A stretch of DNA of 64,000 bases, from contig NW_005179090.1 in NCBI RefSeq assembly GCF_000350225.1, forward strand, positions 166,628 to 230,627. The letters run 5' to 3'. This document shows, in pieces, positions 19,507 through 29,103 of the stretch. The DNA is from Chondrus crispus (Eukaryota > Rhodophyta > Florideophyceae > Gigartinales > Gigartinaceae). The first letter of the stretch is position 1. Each line of letters begins with the position of its first letter. The notes under the pieces are model-generated. The model was not told where the DNA came from. It saw only the letters and a program-made list of their open reading frames with translations, and ran no database searches. Both the position numbers and the translations under genes were made by a program.

Positions 19507-21996
19507 TTACTCTAATGCCTGCAAGTTCTCAACTTCAATATCTGCGCTGTTAACTGAAGACAACTTTTCAGATTCGGTATCAGACATGTCATCTTCGCTG
19601 CTGGAATCAGATACAAATAGCGGTGCATTGTTGGAAACATCGACGTTATCTTGCCTCACTTGTACCGTGTTACCTACGAAATTCTGTTCAGAAGATGTGT
19701 TCTGAATTGTAGCCGTTTCTTGTAACTGTTCACTTGGAGAGTCCGCTGTATCAATATTGTTTTTGCAAATGTGATGAATGCAGTCGCAGGCAAGGCATTT
19801 CATACCATTTTTTAAGCATGTACATCTTCTTGTGGAGCAATTTCCCTTACATTTGCAGGATATTACTGCTTCCTTGAGTTCAGAATGCATCTGCTTGATG
19901 TCAAAATCGAGCTCGAGCAATATGGAGCCGTCCGTATTAAATCCAAACTCAGGCGCACATCCACCTATCTGAGTTGGAGACAGGTCACTCTCAGAAGCAC
20001 GACCCCAATATTTATCCAGAACAAAGCATGCTCTCCTCACTTGCATTTTAAGATATTTTGCTGATGGGATAAGCTGGTTGGATGCAGCTGCCATGTCCGA
20101 AATATAGTTGTGAACGTCAGCTCTCCAGTGGGCAGAACCGATGGCATACTTCGATATAAATGTAGTTCTCTGTAGCCTTGAGATTTCTCGACTAACAGGA
20201 GCGGGTTCTTCTGCTCTACTGACAGCCTCGTTGAATCTCTCGCGTTCCTCGACTGGTGTCAGCAGTACTCTCTTCCCATTTCTGTACAGGTATACAAGAC
20301 AGACGTACGTCGATATATGCTCGAAGTTAGCACCACTAGCATAAGCCATTCTCTCGACATATAAACGAAAGTGCTTAAGCGCTTCTATAAAAATCTCATG
20401 TGTAATACCGTAAAAAGACGGACAGAAGTCACAGCCAGCGAGACAGTACGCCATACACACATCAGTGAACGGAATGTCAACGGCTTGTAGGTTCGATAGT
20501 GCAGCATCAATGTTATGCACGGAATCGTTGAGAACATGTCTGACACCGAAGCCATGCAGCAACGTGCTACGTAGTAGTATAACAAAAACGTCTGAATCTT
20601 CTGAGAGGACTAGTGTGCTGCTCTTAAGATTGAATTCATTTTCCCCTCGAGCCATCTCTTGTTCTTGTATTGGGACGCTGGTGCTTGCTTCCTTGTAAGA
20701 GGTCAAAATATAACTCTTAAAAGCCGAGACAAACCTAGTCTCAGATTCTCCATGGCTGAGACTATGCTCTCCGAGGGAAGCGGTTCCATCCGGTTTAAAT
20801 ATGATACATCGAGTTCGGGGCAGCTTGATCGAAGTGGTATCATATCCATCGGCGGCGTCTGTAGTCCTTCTCAACAAGACAAAACCACTCAGAGTGCCAT
20901 CAAAGCTCTCTTGCTCTGTGCTACGAATAGGAACGTAGTCTTTGGGAGTGCTTCTGCAGAAGTTATCATCAATTGCAAACTTGCCTCCATGAAGGAAAAT
21001 GCTGCATTTTTTGCGTCCCTCTGCTAGTATTTCAGAAGGTGCAAGTGCTCCGCAGAATAAATGTAGACTCGCCAGTTCATCTTTGTACTTCCTGTCGTTC
21101 AAAAGGGAAGACCAGGGTACGTTCAAGTCCTCGTTGAAGCCGAGGTTAATGGCTGTAGTAGCATCATGCCCGTCCTCTGGGCTGTTAATATCACTCTGCC
21201 GGTTTTCATCTCTCCGCTGCTGCTCTGCAGATTTGTGTTTTATGACGAGCGTGGGGTCGTCTATGTGGAGGTGAACCTGACAGAGATGAACTGCCAGAAC
21301 ACCAGTGAGCCAGGGCCTTAAAAAGCTCTTCAACTTCCGAGTCACGACCTCTCTCAATACCGTGCCTCGTTCTCCTGTACTCCCTCTGAAGTGCAGTGCA
21401 TTCATAACATCTACTTGGAGGGAGAAGTATGGCACTATACGCGCCTCATAAAAATTATTAGAAAGTACAGGGCAGCCTTCTTCATCGTGCAATCCGTTCA
21501 GATTGTAAAATATATCCCGATTGCCCCTAGCAGTGTACTTCAGAAAGCGTGACTTCGCACCATGACACAGATTGCCGCTCATGTCCCAGAAACTATCTGC
21601 AAACGGGGTGACCAAGTACCTCTTACTATGAACTTGTTCCCATCTTTCTGTTATTTCCTGTAGCCAACAGTTTTGTCCTCTTGTAACAGCAGTTCTCATT
21701 GCAAGAGCATAGCAGTCCTTTATCTTAGATATATTTCTCCTCCTTTCATTTAGGACCTTGACAAAACAATCCTTGCCTTTTGGTCTTTTTAAGCCAGACA
21801 AAGGTGACTCCCCGGTTCCGGTTGTAAGCATAGACCCGCTCGTCTGGTCTTGAACGACGACTCCATCTTTTTTTGACATGGATTGTGATGGCCTTATTAC
21901 TGTTCTGGCCTTCGTCCACTTTTTGAACTTCTTACCAGAGAAATAGGTCTCTCTGTCCTCCTCTGTGATGGGACCAAAAAGTTCAGGGAACAGCAC
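19507..21996 (-). pseudogene. PIN/XPG-like and CXC-domain part of the 8.2-kb element gene
   Basis: An 829-codon open stretch. Its first codon here is GTG, and homology of style continues upstream through a TAA at 22030, so it is the C-terminal part of a longer protein. Acidic signature LVLSEDSDVFVILL (about codon 460) and AGCDFCPSFYGI (about 520) resemble the SxDTDVFVLL and TGCDTTSAFYGKG motifs of a family of uncharacterised metazoan proteins with a PIN/FEN-type nuclease fold. A Cys-rich block of the Tesmin/TSO1 CXC type follows at about codons 710-745, also as in that family. The tail is acidic and Ser-rich. It could cut or bind DNA for the element, but catalytic competence cannot be judged by eye. 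Confidence 0.7.
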
Positions 21997-22255
21997 AGAT
22001 GCATGTAGTTTTGCGGTTACTGCGCCGCGTTACGCAATGCCTAGAATCATCTCCTGGTCTGCCTTGATGTTCGTCATCTTTGGTGGTCTCGAAAACACGT
22101 TTGTCAAGCGCTCAGCGCCTCTGTGGCTTATATTAAGGAAACCACCTTCCCGCATAACGTGTAACATGCGAGCCACAGTTCGCCATGGGCACGAGTTTCG
22201 ATCGAAATAAGACAGCGGACCTGGAAGCTCCCCTCCATCACCTACCTCCCGTTTC

Positions 22256-24010
22256 CTACCATAAGCCCGAGATGCGCCGGTGACGTATCTTGTAAGGGCC
22301 GCCGGTGACGTATCTTGTAAGGGCTCGAACCATAGAGACCTGCATCAGCCACGAAGCCGCATTCTCTAAGTGATTGATGAAGTTGACGCTCAAACTCTTC
22401 AGGTGCCTAACTATGAGCATCTCCAATGCTTCATCCTGATGGACGTAGAACCACCCCCTTCTATCCAGCCCGCCCCTTTCTCGACCAGTAAAGCTTAAAA
22501 GTTTAAGTACTGACCTTCCTGGTTTGTCGTTGTAGAGATACTGGGCTACAAATCGTGGTAATATCCCTCTGAAGAATGCATAAAACAGAGATAGTTCTTG
22601 ATATTTGAGGTGGTTCGTTGAATGCAGTATAGCATTTTGTTTAAACCAGAAGGCCTCCATGAGGTCAGTATGTCCAGTTCTCGAAAGAATATGGAAGCCT
22701 ATGGCCGGTAGTAGACTGGAGAACAGAACTGTGTGAATAAAGTGCTTGCCATTGGGGCCTTTCGTAAAATGCTCCTGCAGTTTTCGACGAAGCATTCGGC
22801 CTACATCAATAACTTCAGCCGTGACGAGACCAGAGGCGGCATCATACAGTGCGCCCGTCTGTATTGTCTTTCCGCTGGACGATGACGGTGCAAATCTGCG
22901 CATTCGCGCCGTTTTGTCTATCTTTTCCGGAGTCCGCAATGTCCGTATCTGTGGATACCATTTTTTCCGAAGCTTTGGCGTGCAGATCGGCAACACGGCG
23001 CGCGACTTCATCGTCCTCCAGTACTAGCATCACTAGCGTGACATGTATAATCATCGCGCATGCCAAGTTGAAAAGTAAAGCGCGATTATTGCGAGCATGT
23101 GATTGACTAATAATGTTCGCGATCTGCGCCTTCGATAACCCTGTACACGCCGCCGCCTCCTCGAGACCGAGCCCGTCTAGTAACTCCTTGCAAATGGAAT
23201 ACATGGCTTGCTTCTCAGTATGGGAGAATCCGGGGAACGGCACCAGCCATTCGTGTAAGGGTATATATCCGTTATTTCCTGCCGTGTCTTCACTGGCACC
23301 CGAACCACATCGACCTTTTTTTCCTTTCCGCCATGACTCCAACCATAACTCGCAGAACATCTTGTAGGACGGTTGATCGCCAGCCAAAACGACGTACCGA
23401 GGACAGTCTGGCCTTCCCGGTTTCAGCTGCTCAGCACTTAAATTCAGGAACCTTCTAACGGTTAGAATATCGGAAGCACTGTCCCTGCTGATCTCGACGT
23501 ACACGACGTGTTGATCAATTTCAACTTTGGATGTGAGTTCTATGCCTCCGTGAGGTTTGAAGCAGGACAACAGAAGTGTTCTAAAATTAACAGGCGGACT
23601 GGACAGCTTGTATCCGAAATCCTTAGCTGTACTTGCGTTATATTCCGATAGTTGCTGCTCTACTCCCCCGACGAGCGCATTCTTAAACAGCGCAGTGATG
23701 CCCAGTGCGACGTCGTTGAACTGCTCTAGAATAGCCTGCTTATCTGGTGACGTGAAAGAACTTCCAAAGGCCTCTCTATCTCCGAGTAGCGTTGTTGGTA
23801 GCCAAGAGCTAACTTTCTCGACTTTCTGCCGCTTTTTTGCGGCGGAGCACCATCCTCCTTCTCTAACTTCCTTTTTTTGGTAACTGCCTGCATGAGGGAC
23901 CCGTTAACTTTCGGCATGGCTTTCTGGTCCGCCTTTACAGAGTGTAAAGGTTTAATATCCCAGTTGTCGAACCGCAATGCGGGGATTGCAGAAGAGTCTA
24001 CATGACTGTA
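22256..24010 (-). pseudogene. DUF6589-like core of the 8.2-kb element gene, in three frames
   Basis: Pieces at 23977-23726, about 23840-22842 and 23011-22256 read in different frames. The order of motifs is the one I associate with DUF6589: FDNWD near the start, GDQ in the middle, and a C-terminal pair of helices with LSRTGHTDLMEAF and a DEALEMLIVRHLKSL segment followed by a Trp-rich helix. DUF6589 proteins are mostly known as dispersed repeat-encoded proteins without assigned activity. Two conserved acidic positions (DNxD, GDQ) are compatible with a DDE/RNase H-like fold, which is inference only. Confidence 0.6.
22276..22323. repeat. 25-bp tandem duplication that breaks the element gene
   Basis: GCCGGTGACGTATCTTGTAAGGG occurs twice, 25 bp apart. 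Because 25 is not a multiple of three, the upstream frame ends at 22256. With one unit in place of two, the upstream frame would run on into the downstream 829-codon frame, apart from the TAA at 22030. Confidence 0.9.
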
Positions 24011-26124
24011 CTACCATGGACCCTTCCTCTCCTTCTCTGCGATAAGACTCTTTCTATATCTGTCCGTAACGTTGTAAGAAAGAAACATCCCCATGGCATT
24101 AAGGACACTGACGTAGGACGGGCTTACTTCACATATCCCAGCGATTGACGTACTGACAGTGAGAGGTCCGGCAACTCCATTACTTCTTGAAAGAACCATC
24201 TGCTCTATTACCTTCAGTACACGCACACATAAAAGCAAGTCAGTTCTGCAATACTCCGACTCTCCATTTAGCGCATCTTCAATTGATGGGTGCGGAAGCA
24301 CTTCCAGATCATTACAAACTGGAAACAAATCGACTAAGCGCCTCCCGGAGGCATTTGCAGCCACTTTCCAGGAGCTAATCCGCTTTTGAGAAGTCATCAT
24401 AAGCACTGTGTCTGTCCAGAGAGCCGTGGAGACTGCAGACACTTCTGTTGACAAGGACCATGTTCCATTCCAGTACATATCCTTTCTCTGCCCAAAATGT
24501 ATACCACAAATATCCAGAGATGATCTTATTTCTTTGCAGCTCGGCCGAATCCAGTCTGTAGAGGTTACTTCCCTACTGGAAGCCACCAATGCTGCAAGCA
24601 TGCTCTCGACCGCATTTGCTTTCACGTACACACGCAGTCTTGAACTTAGCTTCTTCAGTATTACACCATTACCAGCAAGAACTCCCTCCACTCTTTTCTC
24701 AACAGTTCTGCGATCAATGGCGGAGTCTCCCGCGACAGAAGATGTATCGTGCAGACTTCCAAGCCGGTTTCTTACCCGTACAACCTCCGAAAATGGCAGC
24801 ATTCTCAGGGTTTTCTCAGCCTCAGAAGAGAAAGTTTTGCAGCTCATTCGGAGCTGCCTCGCTACAGAAGTAAACTCATATGCACAGGAGCTACTGTGAA
24901 GCGCTGGTCGTTCGGCCTCCGCGTCAGATGCCAGACTGAACATAATGAAACGGACAAGCCATCTTTCGATGGGAGATGAAAGCTCTGCGACAGTGCAGAT
25001 TGGTTTTTTTCCACTCTTTCCTTCCGTTATAATATATAAGCAGCTTCGACAGCTGTACATACCAATCACTTCTGAAGCTGTTATTTGGCCATTAGAGTGC
25101 TTTCTAACGTTCTCGTAAAACTGTGAGAGCTGTTCTACATCATGAAGGTTCGCTACTTCTCTTGTCCCTACTTTCCAAAGGCGACCCTTTCCATGCGTAC
25201 TGTATTGAAAAGAACAGCCGTTACCTATAAAAACACATCGAGCACATGAATTAGCCTTGTGGAGCTGTCTTGTACTCTCTTGTGATATTCTACTGTGATT
25301 GAGATGAACGTAACATAGGTAATGAATAGAAGAGTTGGAGAGGAGCTTTTCAACGGTCCCAGTACTAGCACCAGATAATCGGCACATTTCTTCTACGAAA
25401 GACGTCCGCACAGATTGTGTATCAGAAGACACGTTCATCAATGTCCAGTCACGAGTTGGGTTGCGTTTTCGGTGCGCTCTACTCCCCTGCTCTTCTCTCT
25501 TTAAGTGTTGTTTCGTATCAGTGTGACTACAGACGAAGCAAAGCTTCTCATTTCTGTGTCGCTCACTTTTCGAACATCTTTGATTCCAGAGACGGAGCGC
25601 TTTAGCTGTATTGTTGCTGCCGTACCGCCGGCGGTTACATATAACTTGCCAACCACTGCTTCTGTCGCGACAGGCTGTGCATAAGTACACCGTTGCTTTT
25701 AGATTAGAAGAAAGAGCAGCAAAGGGGTTTTAAATTACACCAGTGTCGACTGACGCTCTTGCATGAATCTGGTTTTCATCCAGCGAAATTGCCAAGCTTG
25801 GCTTGCGATTGTCTTGGGTTCTACAGGCAAAACAGGGCGGAGATTTGAGCTCACCTGCGAAAGGGTCGGGCAAAACGCTGTCCGCATGTACCATACTTAG
25901 CCCCTTTCTCGTTTTGAGGGCGCAGTAGCCTAGAGAACTCAATTATGAAGGGCTGTGGCTATGTGTAGAGGATGTCGCTTCTCGGTAAAGGACAAAGATC
26001 GCGAACCGAAAGTTGGGCTGACGGAGCACTCTCGAAAAAGCGGCCTCACCGGCTCGCGGGGGTCGTTTTGTAGCTGGGTTGTTCACAGCTCAGCAGGCCC
26101 AAAATTTTATCATATCGGCAAAAA

Positions 26125-26159
26125 TGTCGAATGAAAACAGGGTGGTCACCGACTGTTAG
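26125..26159. repeat. Right TIR of the 8.2-kb element with TTAG target duplication
   Basis: The right end reads GGTGGTCACCGACTG followed by TTAG (26156-26159), the same four bases that precede the left tip. Confidence 0.85.
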
Positions 26160-26485
26160 GAGTGAAGTTCAGGCTGAACTTCAGGGCTAGTGTGCATGTG
26201 CTTACACCCTATGACAGCGCGTGAGCGCATGACAGCGCGTGAGGGTGTTTTGTGTTTTCATTTGTTCTACATACAGTAATAGGGATGACTGCCAGCGGTC
26301 TAGGAACATATTTGTGTCAGACCCATTTTGTTCCGTATTTTTGTCCCCACATACTGTAATAGGGTTGCTCTAAATACAGTACTGGGGTGTAGTTATTCCA
26401 GCAGAATTATTGATCATGCGATGCCATGCGAGAAACCCTGGTTGCGGGCAGCAATGAAGGCGACGCTCTCTTCTCTCCCCGAAGT
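26160..26485. other. Intergenic sequence with short direct repeats
   Basis: No gene was seen. A perfect inverted repeat TGAAGTTCA-n3-TGAACTTCA lies just after the transposon, an 18-bp tandem duplication (ATGACAGCGCGTGAG) near 26212-26246, and TACAGTAATAGGG / TACTGTAATAGGG / TACAGTACTGGGG at 26272, 26352 and 26375. The last motif recurs at 50724. Confidence 0.5.
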
Positions 26486-26731
26486 GAGGGTGTGTCTTAA
26501 CATGCCCCGTTTTGCTGCGGTTTGCTTTGCCTTGCCCAAAGAAGTGACTTGGCGTGCTATGAGTGGCTCCTACGTTTTAATTTATGTGTTTAAGAAAAGC
26601 AACGGCTTAAGAAGCATACGGTATTTGTTAAGAATTTAAAAGTATTCCTGGCAAAACCGGGCAAGGCAAAGCAAAAACCAGCCTGTTAAGACACGCCCTG
26701 AGGGCGTGTCTTAACAGGCTGGTTTTTGCTT
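26486..26731. mobile_element. Small inverted-repeat element (MITE-like) with a 63-bp palindromic end
   Basis: The left end reads AGGGTGTGTCTTAACATGCCCC and the right end, read inward, AGGGCGTGTCTTAACAGGC. Both then share TTTGCTTTGCCTTGCCC. The right terminal repeat is present twice head to head, giving a palindrome at 26669-26731 (31-bp arms, one central G). No protein. The ends match the pattern AGGGnGnGTCTTAACnTGCCC of the 1.24-kb element at 51340-52581, so both belong to one family. No clear target duplication was found. Confidence 0.75.
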
Positions 26732-26859
26732 GAGATGACGAAGCCGAGTGTTCTCACCTTTCGAGATTTAACAGGGCCTCTGCTTGCCGCCTGTTGAGCT
26801 ATTCCCTCAAATATTAGGACGTCGAGGGCAGACAAAAAGTTCTTCCCGGCACAGGAGGC

Positions 26860-27435
26860 ATGTCTCTACATGGAAATCCAAACGAACAAGAACCTGCACC
26901 TACCGTGGAGCTTGAATCTCGCCACACTGACGGTCACTCCTTCAACGCAGAACTCTTTGTCTCTGGTTCCGATGCATCTTCCATAGCAAAAATATTTTTT
27001 TCGGTGTCAAAAGAGGTTGGCAAAATCACCATACACGACGGGCATCCAGAGCTGCAAGTCTTACATACCGCCGGAAGCGGAAAATGGACACTGTGTTCTG
27101 GGACAGAAACACTGGCTGTTGCCTCAAAGAAGCAGTTCTGGCGTCGAAATTTCGTTATCTCCACCCAGGGCGACGACTTCGTCATGTCTCCGAGCAGCTT
27201 TTCAGATCGCGATTTCGAAGTGAAATGCATCTCTCGTCGTGGCATGTTGTCTAGGAAGGGCGCGTCCGGACAATTAGTTGGAAGGCTTATTGCTGGCCCC
27301 GGGGAGAGCAAGACATATCGGCTTACATTTGCGCAGGACGTCAATATGGTGGTCATTGCCTTTTGCTTATGGCTGGCTAACTTGATGAACAAGCGGTATG
27401 ATACGATGGTGCAGGCCAACTTGCTGTCTTTGTAG
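26860..27435 (+). CDS. Unknown 191-aa protein, possibly tubby-C/LOR-like
   Basis: A single-exon protein starting at an ATG with upstream context ACAGGAGGC. It is composed mainly of predicted beta strands (GKITIHDGHPELQVLH, KWTLCSGTETLAVASK, RRNFVISTQGDDFVM, KTYRLTFAQDVNMVVIA) and ends in a hydrophobic helix (VVIAFCLWLANLM). The pattern of paired strands with a terminal hydrophobic helix recalls the LURP-one/scramblase/tubby C-terminal barrel, whose last helix is buried in the barrel. No motif clinches this. It is the first gene of the island, 128 bp beyond the palindromic element, and is followed after 154 bp by the end of the convergent DUF1995 gene. Confidence 0.55.
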   Translation: MSLHGNPNEQEPAPTVELESRHTDGHSFNAELFVSGSDASSIAKIFFSVSKEVGKITIHDGHPELQVLHTAGSGKWTLCSGTETLAVASKKQFWRRNFVISTQGDDFVMSPSSFSDRDFEVKCISRRGMLSRKGASGQLVGRLIAGPGESKTYRLTFAQDVNMVVIAFCLWLANLMNKRYDTMVQANLLSL

Positions 27436-27589
27436 CATGATAACACTTAGCCCATCAAACAAACTAAAGGTAATAAGGTATGTATATTAAACGTAATCAG
27501 GTAGTATCAAAGCTCATTTCTAGTAGGTGTTCGCCCTCGTATGTCTTCATCATACCCGTCTTCAGACATATGGGCAGGCCTTCGCATTG

Positions 27590-28684
27590 TTACAGCCTTC
27601 CACCAAACCCCCTGACATACCGATCATTGTAAAATCCACCGTAGCGGTTGTTGCTGACTTCTCTAACAACTTTTGCAATTTCTGAAAGTTTTGGAAGTTT
27701 TTCAAACTCCCCAACAACTTCAACGCTCATGTCTGGCTTTTCCAGGTAGGCAAGCCAAGGCTCGGGAAAACTTCTGAAAACGTAACCTCTGGTGACTCTC
27801 TTCAAAAAGTATACGGGCTCAGTGCCCTTCAACACACCGTTTCTGGGCCCGGTGAGGCCATACGTCTCATTGAACTGAGAATTCAAAAACACCACGACTC
27901 CTTCTCCACCCTGCGGCAGCAGTTTTGCGCCCTTCACCCACGCACTGGTGTCCCTGGGGTCCAAGATCATAACCACATCATCCTTCCCGATTTCGCCCTT
28001 CTTCGGCGGATTTCTAACAGACCCCGGTCTCACATTCTCCAAATATCCTTCCGCGCGGTTCTTGCTAACGTCATCGCAACTGAGTGCCCACACGGTTCTG
28101 TCCCGGAACGATTCGCACGAAGCAATTCGTTTTGCCCAGTACAAGTTACAAAACTGTGCCAAGTAGCGCTTGATGAGGGGATAATCTGACTGGGTAGCCA
28201 TACCCAGGTTGCGGGATACCTGTTTGCCGAACTCGAAATTGAGTTTGGTGCCGGCTTCAATCTCCTCCAAGTTGGGGACGGTAGGCCACTGCAGTTCCAT
28301 TTTGCGCACACCGGAGCTATATGCCCTGTCGACAGCGCAGCATGCTTGCGAGGCTAGCTCGTGGTCGGGCTCGAACCAGGCGTCGTAGAGCTTGGGCATT
28401 GATACTGCGGGGGCAAGGGAGGATTCCATGTGGTTTTCGGATGATGCGGTGATTCCTTCCGGGGCGGTTTTTTCAGATGACGTCTGGGAGGAGCCATTTT
28501 CTTGAGCAGAGACAGCAGATTGACGTGGTCGATAAGACGGAATCGAAGCGATAGAGGGAGATTGGCGACAAAGAAAGAGCCGGCATTGATTTCTATGCAA
28601 TGGATGGAAACCTTGAGGCAAGGGAATAGCAAAGGCCATCGCAGAGGGTACGAGAGATCTAGACCTGGACGAAGAAGCAATCAT
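27590..28684 (-). CDS. Plastid DUF1995 protein (LPA3-like)
   Basis: A 364-aa protein with a Ser/Arg-rich, acid-poor N-terminus (MIASSSRSRSLVPSAMAF) that fits a plastid transit peptide, then a Ser-rich linker. A DUF1995 domain covers about residues 95-360, with the opening PKLYDAWFEPDHELASQA, the strand GVRKMELQWPTVPNLEE, VVMILDPRDTSAW, GVVVFLNSQF and the aromatic PVYFLKRVTRGYVFRSFP. DUF1995 proteins occur in algae, plants and cyanobacteria. One plant member, LPA3, helps photosystem II assembly, while others are uncharacterised, so the role here is only inferred. It is transcribed divergently from the XPF gene, with 419 bp between the two starts. Single exon. Confidence 0.8.
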   Translation of the reverse strand: MIASSSRSRSLVPSAMAFAIPLPQGFHPLHRNQCRLFLCRQSPSIASIPSYRPRQSAVSAQENGSSQTSSEKTAPEGITASSENHMESSLAPAVSMPKLYDAWFEPDHELASQACCAVDRAYSSGVRKMELQWPTVPNLEEIEAGTKLNFEFGKQVSRNLGMATQSDYPLIKRYLAQFCNLYWAKRIASCESFRDRTVWALSCDDVSKNRAEGYLENVRPGSVRNPPKKGEIGKDDVVMILDPRDTSAWVKGAKLLPQGGEGVVVFLNSQFNETYGLTGPRNGVLKGTEPVYFLKRVTRGYVFRSFPEPWLAYLEKPDMSVEVVGEFEKLPKLSEIAKVVREVSNNRYGGFYNDRYVRGFGGRL

Positions 28685-29103
28685 CTAGAAGGGGTTGCCA
28701 TGACAAGGGAAGACGCAGTTTCTCTCTCGGCGTAACCTGTCGATAGGGGCAGATAGGCTTCACTCTTGCTCCTATGCAATTCCGATAGACCAGGTGACAG
28801 AAAGGATGAACGGCCCACAGTGCTCAACGCGTGGTCAGATATTTCCATGCGCCGTGCTTTGTGGACATTCAATGTGATATTTTTCAGAGTTCTGAGGCTC
28901 AACGTGTACACATGTACACGGGGCGAGGTCGGCCATGTCTGTCCCTGTTTCCATGAGTGCGTTGGTGCCCTTACGAGAGAAGCGGGGACATTGCACATTG
29001 AGGGACACTCGCTCTTCGCATCAACTTATCGGTCAGTCCCGTGCTCCTAGGGTGGCGACCTCACGGCAGCTGTCCCCCCCTTCTGTGCCGCGTCCATGCC
29101 TCA
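28685..29103. promoter_or_regulatory. Divergent promoter region, DUF1995 gene and XPF
   Basis: This 419-bp stretch separates two divergently oriented genes and must hold both promoters. A near palindrome of GTGTACAC type lies around 28900-28918. I see no convincing TATA box. Confidence 0.5.

Larger units (their letters stand above)
19507..25717 (-). pseudogene. Decayed long gene: Cys-rich N-terminus, DUF6589-like core, PIN/XPG-like region, CXC domain
   Basis: Five minus-strand reading frames form one gene of about 2,000 codons. (1) 25717-24014 has repeated Cys pairs (YLCTAC, CFVCSH, CARCVF, YSCRSC), and a single TAG at 24011-24013 interrupts it in frame. (2) It continues with the DUF6589-like opening RFDNWDIKPLHS. 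(3) A -1 shift at an A6 run (23833-23838 as T6) leads to the frame with YVVLAGDQPSYKMFCELW. (4) A +1 shift before about 22900 leads to TGHTDLMEAFW and DEALEMLIVRHLKSLS. (5) A 25-bp tandem duplication at 22276-22323 shifts the frame, and a TAA at 22030-22032 precedes the last 829 codons. These hold LSEDSDVFVILL, CLAGCDFCPSFYGI and the CXC block near 19770-19870 (SCKCKGNCSTRRCTCLKNG). No in-frame ATG precedes the N-terminal Cys pairs before an upstream stop, so the start exon is unknown. Confidence 0.75.
17971..26155 (-). mobile_element. 8.2-kb DNA transposon of an unrecognised type (DUF6589 / PIN-like / CXC protein)
   Basis: The tips are inverted copies: CAGTCGGTGACC is identical at 17971-17982 and 26144-26155, with weaker similarity for about 30 bp (to the TTTCTCATTTG / TTTTCATTCG part). 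Both are flanked by TTAG (17967-17970 and 26156-26159), a 4-bp target duplication. Inside are a long decayed minus-strand gene (19507 to about 25720) and an intact plus-strand ORF (18481-19293) that converge. The protein parts resemble families common in repeat-rich animal genomes, namely DUF6589 proteins and proteins ending in a Tesmin/TSO1-like CXC domain after a PIN/XPG-like region. No standard transposase family was recognised. Joining ends, duplication and cargo into one unit is my inference. Confidence 0.8.

Noticed and set aside
26328-26639. 103-codon ORF
   Set aside because: It runs through the inverted-repeat element and has no family features.
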